Assembly (NCBI GenBank): GCA_034769895.1
Contig: JAWRYS010001454.1
Coordinates: 310,001 to 374,000 of the forward strand
DNA length: 64,000 bases
Direction: 5' to 3'
From: Magicicada septendecula
Taxonomy: Eukaryota > Arthropoda > Insecta > Hemiptera > Cicadidae
Part shown: in pieces, positions 56,364 to 64,000 of the stretch
Layout: every line of letters starts with the position of its first letter
How positions within the stretch are numbered: the stretch's first letter is position 1
Translations under genes and position numbers: made by a program
Notes under the pieces: generated by a model
The model's database searches: none
What the model was told of the DNA's origin: nothing
The model's input: the letters and a program-made list of their open reading frames with translations, nothing else

Positions 56364-58604
56364 AGTTTCATATTTCATCCAGATTTTAGCTTCCGCTCTA
56401 CAGTTACTTCACTGTTAGCTCAATTTACTAAATTAAACCCCCGAACTTAATTCGTGCACTAATGCTTACCTAATATCAGGGAAATCTGACTTTATACAAC
56501 AGTTTACCGGTCACTAGTAAATCGAGTGTCTATGAGTGTTTGTAGTATGCGTGTACACCAGGTTTGCTTTTTAAAATTGTTGTTAATTTGTATATCAGTG
56601 GAGCGTACTATTATTAGCAGTAACCACCGTAAGTCACAACCATATAGACTTCAATTGAACATCCTTGCTGTTTTTATTAATTAGAATTGAACTTTACAAA
56701 GTAAAAATATTGTCTGGTAATCTAGGAAATTACTGTCTAAGTATACATTCCCTTCCAGATCAGCTGAATAACTGTGGGTACTCAATATTGACCATACAAT
56801 TACCGTAAAAATGGATAACTGTGACTATAAGTTTTCCATTACACACTATTTAGGCCTATATTATTATTTTATTTTACTAATGATGTTACGACATGTAAGT
56901 ACAAAGTGCAAATGATCTTTATGTTACGACATACACCATAATCAACTGAACCGACAACTCTAAAGTATAAAAAATTTATCATTTTTTATGTATTATTCCT
57001 GTCATACGTTAAATAGAAAAATTATGTTGATATAACAACTTTTTTAAAGTTATTCTTTAACTTAACTAGTATTGAACCTAATACTGAATGATAGTGTAAC
57101 TTGAATGATTACTATTTTGTGTTTAATTAGGTTCCCTAAAGTTTTTAGGTATTCATCTAATAGTAAGCTTAATTTTGCAAATTAGAACAGAAAATACACA
57201 AATTAATGTACTCTTTTTTTTTCAAATGTACTGATGGTATTTTTATTTTTGAATAGCTATTTTATTTATATTTTTAAAAAATATAAATAATTTTACTGAA
57301 ATTGTTTCATGTAATTTAATTGCGTGAAATGTAAAACTGTGTTTTATGTATCTTATTGAATATCGTATCAAGATGCAATTACCTCTTGATTAATTTAAAT
57401 TCAGCCTTCCCCTGTATGTTTACTACTTAATTATAATAATAATATAGCACCTTTTAACATGATAATGTTTTTAGGCTGGGGGTCATTCCACAAAATGCGT
57501 GACGCAAAATGTGTAACGTCATCGAAAAATGTAACGCTCCAGGTGATGTTAACACTATATTTTTTCCACACTTTCGATTCCCCACAGTCTAGAAATCTTC
57601 GGTCTCTATACGCTTAGAAGCGAAACAACCCGAGCGATTCACGAGGTCTGTAGTCGTGAATCGGTCAGGAATCCGTACGAACATCGCTGAACAGGAGAGT
57701 CTGCAGTTTAAGCACATTATACGTTTCAAAAGCCTAAAAACATTATCATGCTTCGATGTTTCAGTTTCGTCGAAATTATTTTTTATTAGCAATTGTTTAC
57801 TTTTAGGTTCTGTAGCCAAGCAGTGTCAATCAGAGCAGGCTGCTTATTTGGAGCTGTTCGCTAATCTGCTACGTATTTGTCAATTTTTTAAATATCCGCT
57901 GTTTATTTTTTTGAAGCTACAAGAAGTAATTTGTATTGCCATGTTGCTAATGTCTGTTACTAAAAATGTAGTTTAGTAACAAATAAACAAATTTATTGTT
58001 TGTAAATAATAAGACTGTAACTTTGCCGCTCTGAAGTGTAATAACGTTTTTGCGAACTGTTCCCGTTATGATCACGTACAACAGTAGTTTTCACAGAACA
58101 ATTTAGCGATATGGCTGTGGCAACGATGTCGTTCATTGGACATGGGGTGTTGCCGTTACCTAACTGGGGTGTTGTCTTCGACGGACGATACTAAAATGGT
58201 TCCAGTCAAGTGTTTACGACTGGTTGAACATACTTCTGCTTTTATTAGGACATACTATGCTGCAATTTTTAATAATATCACATCATGTGCAACTTCTAAA
58301 TTGGAACTGCATAGTACAAGGAATGTGCATAGTCAAATACCAGTTCAATAAAACATGCTTGTACATTGCAGTTTAAGTAAAACCAATAACTACAATATTA
58401 TCTATTCTAACCTTTGGGTAACATTAGGAGTGCATTTTTAAATATTCCATTGGAACACTTATCAATGTAGTTTTTAAGTATTTGGTATAAGCTCTACTGT
58501 CATGTAACATTTTTTTTTAGCAACCAGCCTCTCTTCGTCTCCTGCAAAGTAACTGTAAAAAATAGGGGTTCTACTGGTGTAACGGCTACGGCCGTTACGT
58601 AAAA
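56364..58604. other. AT-rich DNA, unassigned
   Basis: GC-richer near 57480-57720, where overlapping frames on both strands (57589-57819 minus, 57656-57976 plus) lack recognised domains. A 10-bp stem CGATTCACGA/TCGTGAATCG lies at about 57635-57663. Frame 58136-58351 (71 codons) is also unassigned. Confidence 0.45.
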
Positions 58605-58702
58605 ATTTTAAACTAGACCACTGGCCTAGAGGAAGCAAAAAATGGCTGGAGTCCATTGTGACAGGACTTGCAATAAAACGCTTGTTTAACAATAACAACT
58701 TT
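58605..58702 (+). repeat. Short dispersed repeat S, copy 2
   Basis: Matches 27959-28060 in the same orientation (TGACAGGACTTGCAATAAAA, AACAATAACAACTTTTATT). The family is unknown. Confidence 0.6.
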
Positions 58703-59874
58703 TATTGAAATTCCCCATATCAATATTATACAGTTTTAATACAACATCTGAGTATAGAATAATATTCAAAATTCAAACCAGCTCTTAATTTTCTTTTTGT
58801 TTTAAATATCTTCACATATACATATATACATAGAATATGAGTTCACAATAATAATAGTGTTATTTAAACAAGAATTCATCAAGCATATAACAGGTGGATC
58901 CTTTAGCAATTAATGATATATTCACAAAATTAAGTGTGTGATCACAGGGCTGGTTCTAACCAAACCTTGATCATTATAATGCACATCAAATTATTGCTTA
59001 TGGATAATATATATATTGCAACGATACTCTGAACAACTCACTTTTGCACATATGCTATTACTCATTTGTGGGCACTTACCCACGTCTCGAAGGGATACTC
59101 TTCTTCTGCAGTATTTACCTTGATGTTTCCCAGCTAGGTCAAAGGCTTTGGTAGTTAATTGAGGGTGGATAAGCACGTGAGTATCGTTACAAGTAAAGAA
59201 TACAGAGGATTTAGTACTGGTTGTGAAATTAGTACGACTTTGTTAATAAAATTATATTCATTTTGTTTATTAATAAAAAAATGCAAATTGTCATGTTATT
59301 AATTACGTGTGGGTTAACTAATATTGAAACCGTTATATTCACTTATACGAATATCGTATAATTATAACGTGGCAAAATCTTATCTCTTATTGTCTAAGAC
59401 ACATTATACACAAAAATAAGACATATATGACCTGGGATATTTAAACAGACATATAACACATAACACATATATTATTACAATGCGTGATTAACACGTACGA
59501 AATTGAATATTAATATTAACTTAGCAAGTGTGGTTTTCTTATTATGTACCACTTAATTAAAAAAATAAATAATTAAACATTTATAAAAATTCTAATAGAG
59601 ACCATTCTATTCCTTTAATTAACAATACTCCTAATGTCTCAATTAATTAAAATCTACAATTTAAATAAACGTTCGTACTTGGTTTTACGTTACAGTTACT
59701 TGATTTTAATTATATAATAAAAATTATAAAAATATAATAAAATATGTTTTCTCTAATTACCATATATTTATGAGATTAATAAGTTTTATGTTCTTTGTTT
59801 TAAATTATTATTCTCTGAACTTTTATTAATTATTCATTATGCAAATAAAAATAATAAAGTTTATGTAAACTTGT
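58703..59874. other. AT-rich DNA with one protein-like short frame
   Basis: The minus-strand frame at 58991-59176 includes LIHPQLTTKAFDLAGKHQGK and CRRRVSLRDVG followed by G|GTAAGT (about 59091), so it may be part of an exon or retroelement. I do not recognise it. The remainder is strongly AT-rich. Confidence 0.3.
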
Positions 59875-60260
59875 ATATGGAATTTAGAACCTTCTTATGA
59901 TAGACCTCAGGGTCATTTATAAGATTGAATAAATGTCTGACTTCACCTGCATATTTCTGCAACCATTTAACTGTTGTTACCGTCACCTGGACTCTTGAGT
60001 TTTGGGATCCTCTTCCGGTATCACCTTCTCTGTCTCTGCGTCGTTTGAAATTACTCTCTCCGTCTAATGGATGCTGAGTTCTGACGTGGACCTCTGGTCG
60101 TAATGATGTACGGCTGGATGTAGCTGCGTGTGGCTGTCCCTGCGTCCTCTGTTTCCTCTCCTCTCATCGTCTTTTCCCTCGTGGATGTCTCGAAGTTCTA
60201 CGTGGACTTCTTGAAGTTCATCGACGACGTTCCGGCTCCTCGTAGTTTACAGTATTATTG
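59875..60260 (-). CDS. Unrecognised protein-like region, two overlapping open frames
   Basis: On the minus strand one frame reads LRPEVHVRTQHPLDGESNFK, RGSQNSRVQVTVTTVKWLQK, HLFNLINDPEVYHKKVLN and ends at TAA near 59875. A second frame upstream reads NVVDELQEVHVELRDIHEGK. Both lack a start codon and overlap, so one is probably a frameshifted continuation of the other. Composition (Arg/Gln/Asp-rich) suggests a gag-like or low-complexity host protein. The plus-strand 131-codon ORF 60130-60525 is likely its shadow. Confidence 0.3.
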
Positions 60261-60353
60261 TCTTTTAAATAACTCGTGTATATCACTAATTAATTTCACC
60301 GACGTACTGCCGGTTCCATCGCACTTTAATTTACGTATTCGATTTAAAACATT

Positions 60354-60452
60354 ACTTACACTTTGTAAAATTTGCTGTGGCGAGATGCGTGGATTTCACG
60401 TACTGTCTGTTGATGATCTGAGAAAGCGTGTGTCGCTCGCTGGGGTTTTATA
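60354..60452 (-). promoter_or_regulatory. Candidate core promoter (TATA + initiator) and splice donor
   Basis: On the minus strand TATAAAA (60452-60446) is followed 33 nt later by the initiator-like TCTCAGAT (predicted +1 at 60419), then about 60 nt further by AAAGT|GTAAGT (60359-60354), a good splice donor. Spacing is slightly longer than ideal for insects. It could belong to a host gene or a retroelement LTR reading leftwards into 60260-59875. Confidence 0.35.
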
Positions 60453-60539
60453 CTCCTGCCGTCGTTCAATTCCTGTTGGAAACTGTTCGGACAGAGTTGA
60501 ACAAGTCAGCGCGTCGGTTTATTAACTAATTACAACCTA

Positions 60540-62970
60540 CGCGTCTTTCTATGAATTGCACACTTTTTTATAAATATTATTTGACAAATCGTTAGGTACA
60601 TTAATAAACTTAACCTATGCAAATTATGAACATTAAGGTGTGTAAACTATGGAAGTTATGGCAAAATTTCACACGGTAGCTGAACGGTTCCCACGATCAT
60701 ATACCTCTTAGTATCTAATTGTATCGCCAGGCGCCAGCTGTTTTTCTACATATGTCTCTGATTAGTGTGACTTCTGGTTTTCGTTCAGCACTTAAAACAC
60801 TGTGTAAAATTTTCCACAATCGTATACATAATTCAACTTGTTCTTCATTTACACACTACACTAACACACACACACACAAACTGATACACACGCGGCTGCC
60901 TGTCGCTATGACGTCACCCTTGCCAGTCGGTGCGTGTTTCTTCTCCCCTCGCTGCGTTTAAACTAACTAGGCTTGCAATTCCATATGCATGCTCACTTAC
61001 AAATATTTATTTATTTAAAATTAATTAATAAGTTTGTTTCTTTTATTTATGTCTTATACCTAACGCTTAATTATTACATTATTTTCATTATTTACATTTT
61101 TTACACGACTCATACCTGCGTTCGTATTTTCTCATACCGCAGTCAGGGGTTGATACGGAGACTTATGCTAAACGTATCGTTGCAATATAGATCTATAGGT
61201 ATTCTGTATGAATGATCATTAGCAGATGAAGTTAGCAATAGTTTAGTCAAATAATGAAAGAATGAATCCTTATAAGTTTAAACGGAATATGAATTATAGC
61301 AGTAAGTTATAATTAATTGTTTGAAAATATAAGTTCAGCTTTAAACTATTAAATGTTTCTCATAAGTTACAACCTTAGATCTTACTTTAAATTCTGAACT
61401 CTTTCAGATTCGTTCTGACCATTACAAAACTCTAATCAGTCCCCAACATTGGGTTTCAGATAATAATTACAATCAAATTATTTGGAAAGGTTAACTGCAG
61501 CTTTCAGCAGATCACATTTTGCTCTCTCATTACAATATTGATTTTGGAAGTTAATTAAACTGTCAAGGAACCAAACACGGTACTTCTGATATGTTATAGC
61601 CATGTTTTTACAAAATTTAGAGTTTCATTTAAATCAATTAAACATCTGTGCACTGTTGCTCACTGACTTAGTAAACTCAATGTTCCCACCTGTTTTAAAG
61701 ACTGACTTGCCATCGAAAATACTCTGCTTGAAATGTAGTGTTTGTCGGAAGTCTTGAAGTTTCATTGCTCTACAGGGTCGGCGATGCTTCGGGATCTTAA
61801 GATGTAAGCTGTTTCACCTTACGGCTTCGGGGAGTGGCATTTTCCTTAGCTTGCTCTGCCCATGGTGACGGCTGGTCTTGTCACCATGATCGAAACTCCT
61901 CTCCCTTGTCTAAGGCGAGGACCCTCTAAAAATATTGTTTGTAGTTGCCGTCGTGAATACAATTCAACTCTCACAATTTCTCGTCACCGAACACACTCCA
62001 CACTCAATGTCATAAACTTGCCAACACCTCAAGTGCACTTAGTTATAACGAACAGTCAATTAAATATTTGGCTATTCAACTAGCATTTTTAAATATCAAT
62101 AGCTGCAAGTTTACATATAACCTTTCCATTACATATTGACACCCTAAAATTTCTTGAACAAATTACATTTTATCTCTTTTAATTATGAAACCCCTTTTAG
62201 TAGGTAATTAACCACGTGGGAGCAACATGCAATTTTATGGACGGCAAAAGGCCTTAAAAAAATATTCTAAACTTTCGGATCACACACACGTACACACATA
62301 TATAATAGAATACCCATAGTTAAAATAGTGACGAAGAAATTATTACTAACCTGAAACTACTTTATCGGTTACTCCCACATAGTGGATAGGATGTTACATG
62401 AAACACAAAGCACCTCCCCTGGACCGTCAGATGAATTCTCTTGGAGTGTCGTTAGCGAAATGAGAACGAGAATTCGTTTCTTTAACCGAAGTCGTTTTTC
62501 AGAAAAAACAAGTACAGAATTGGCAGTGGAATGTTAATAATTTCATAATAATAATAATATAAAAAAAGAATGTTCACGGAAAATAAATTCTACATTTTTG
62601 TTTTTTCCATAGTATCAGCAAATTTAAAGTCTCCAAATTATTGACCAGAGGATGTTGCTGAGCGCAAAGAGAGTAATAAAAAAAGGTTTGTTAACTTGTT
62701 CAACCATTGCTCGGCACATACTTTTTCTTGTAGGCCTATTAGGTTTTTTGTTTCTAATGCTTTCCAAAAAGTCTGTTTTGTGCAATATTTTTTATCGCTC
62801 TGTATATAACAAGTGTTGTGGATTCTTCAACAATTTGTCCTTTTAGCTAATAACGTTTAATAAACATCAATTTTATAACGACTTCTGTACCTCTTTTAAA
62901 AGCCCCAAGTTGTTGGCGTCAATTTATAAAGAAGCCGATAGCGTCCTTCTATATTTTGTTTGATCAGCAA
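60540..62970. other. Mixed AT-rich DNA, unassigned
   Basis: TGACGTCA occurs at about 60910 and a small stem CATGGTGAC/GTCACCATG at about 61861-61888 within a GC-richer patch (61700-61920). Frames of 60-80 codons (60719-60961, 60973-61215, 61862-62083, 62652-62846) have no recognised domain. If element C at 63126 is genuine, this should be its interior, but no gag or pol was recognised. Confidence 0.4.
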
Positions 62971-63075
62971 TTGATTATGTAACGTGACCCGCCTCGGCGT
63001 TGATCTTCAGTCTATCGCCAACGATGACGATCGCGAACGCACTAATAACCAGTACCGAATGTGTATCGTTCTTCT

Positions 63076-63122
63076 CCTTACCTGTCCTTATATTAATGTA
63101 ACTTATTTCCCGATAGGCGCCA
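63076..63122 (-). promoter_or_regulatory. Primer-site-like sequence and splice donor, LTR element C
   Basis: The minus strand reads ACA, ATT, TGGCGCCTATCGGG, then 41 nt from the TGG comes GGACAG|GTAAGG (donor G at 63081). The same layout and spacing occur at 1234-1195. The overlapping 93-codon ORF (62975-63256) is incidental. Confidence 0.45.
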
Positions 63123-63125
63123 AAT

Positions 63126-64000
63126 TGTTTTACTAAAAACAAATAAAAGTTTCTTCCTGCGTCGTCTTCTTTCTTCGATAATAATTTAAACTTACCCAAA
63201 CGGACTGGCGCGAATTCAAATCTCGAGTGGAGTCTGAAGTGTTGCCAACCTACCAACTAATTCTGGTAAAAAATTTTCTTCACTGCAAAAGTACACAATT
63301 ATTAAGACATATATCAAATAAAACAAGGAACGATTATTAGTGTTCAGTACTAATTTATTAGTGTCCAAATTCGCTGATTATTTATAAGTAAAGTACAAAA
63401 TATTTGTTATTACAAAAAAGTCTGCTCCGGCTATTAAATTTTACTCGCTCTTCGGGTGCTCAGGCGTGTCTTCAAGCGTTCTGTTTAATGATACAATGTT
63501 TTGTTCAGAACGATGAATAAGTTCTTTGGATTACAACAAAATAAAGCAAGATGTTTATGAAAGTACACAACCTTACATCAATGTTAATTAGATACTATAC
63601 AGGTTTACTTTCAACTCGGTTCTTAGTGTCTAAAAAGTGTGTCGACTTATAGGCGTCGCATAGAGTTACAGTTTCAAATAGGCTGATGCAGTTTTAAATA
63701 ATTTTTCAATAATAGTTTGTGAAGTTCTTCAGATTTTTGTTTTGTTTTTAAGATGTAGTTTCAACTAATCTTTGAAAGAATTTATTATACCAAGTTCAGA
63801 GTTAGAGTTATTGTGCTGTGGAAAAGTTAATTAATTGTATTCGCAATTATATAGAATTCATTTATACTTAAAAAAATCTTGTTGTTTCTTCCGATTAGTC
63901 CCAGGTAATTCTTCAAAATATTGTTGATTATAGTATTTAGTTCTTCATCATTCGGGTTTCCCTTTTTTTCTATTTTATTTAGTCAATGTTTTTTTAATTT
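63126..64000 (-). repeat. Partial LTR of element C, running off the window
   Basis: Begins TGTTTTACTAAAAACAAATA directly beside the primer-site-like sequence, paralleling TGTTTCTATCAAAACAATTA at 1238. The rest is AT-rich without genes. The right end and partner LTR are not in the window. Confidence 0.4.

Noticed and set aside
61861..61888. Small stem CATGGTGAC/GTCACCATG as a regulatory hairpin
   Set aside because: A 9-bp stem is unremarkable at this scale and no adjacent gene supports it.

Overview
The window looks like repeat-rich, AT-rich arthropod (most likely insect) nuclear DNA. No bacterial-style operons, rRNA or convincing tRNA genes were seen. Almost everything recognisable is a transposable element or the remains of one: a complete but dead Ty3/Gypsy LTR retrotransposon, at least four non-LTR (LINE) relics, an hAT DNA-transposon relic, and several foldback (hairpin) insertions with target-site duplications. 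One LINE C-terminus near 52.5-53.1 kb is of a type I associate with cockroach/termite-like insects, but the species cannot be fixed from this sequence.

Layout. 1-4138: end of a minus-strand LTR element (primer-binding-site-like junction at 1234-1238, then a candidate 2.9-kb LTR). 4139-7163: AT-rich DNA with a TG/TC microsatellite. 7172-8207: hAT relic with CAGGG termini, an 8-bp target duplication and a broken hATC domain. 8216-15420: mostly featureless, with one small foldback element at 11545-11710. 15420-17660: LINE debris (an RT C-terminus; an ORF1 zinc-knuckle region joined to an RNase H region). 18142-18713: dispersed repeat R, copy 1. 19546-21211: a roughly 555-codon Cys-containing gene of a multicopy, transposase-like family, broken by two one-base losses in T runs. 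21627-22285: a second copy of the small foldback and a separate palindrome. 25330-27255: a decayed LINE interrupted by R copy 2. 30590-31170: degenerate AT repeats. 31650-34600: A-rich block holding a GAA microsatellite and a 601-bp foldback element. 36212-36256: a possible 45-nt host exon. 36840-36989: LINE tail.

37016-51530 is the centrepiece: a 14.5-kb minus-strand Gypsy element with very long LTRs (3655 and 3377 bp) and ATAT target duplications. It has a tRNA-Lys-like primer site, a coiled-coil Gag with an Asn-rich tail, an in-frame U UUA AAC slippery heptamer at the gag-pol overlap, and pol in the order protease, RT, RNase H, integrase. It is dead: the protease active-site Asp is Asn, a 429-bp insertion with a 5-bp duplication splits the protease, and gag and RT carry stops. 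The LTRs nevertheless differ at only about two dozen sites by eye. Almost the whole LTR length difference is a 210-bp foldback insertion with a 15-bp duplication plus one extra 53-bp tandem unit in the left LTR.

51535-64000 contains a LINE 3' end (52503-53125), a near-perfect 155-bp palindrome (56209-56363), diffuse repeats, a possible TATA/initiator promoter with gene-like downstream sequence (59875-60452, minus strand), and another minus-strand LTR start at 63126 running off the window.

The most interesting signal is a shared motif, CUGANGA-U-[short stem]-GAAA. It resembles the two conserved strands of a hammerhead ribozyme core and occurs in three sequence-unrelated foldback families (21.7, 33.4 and 38.6 kb; degenerate at 11.6 kb), each flanked by 12-16-bp target duplications. 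This suggests Penelope-like or retrozyme-like elements.
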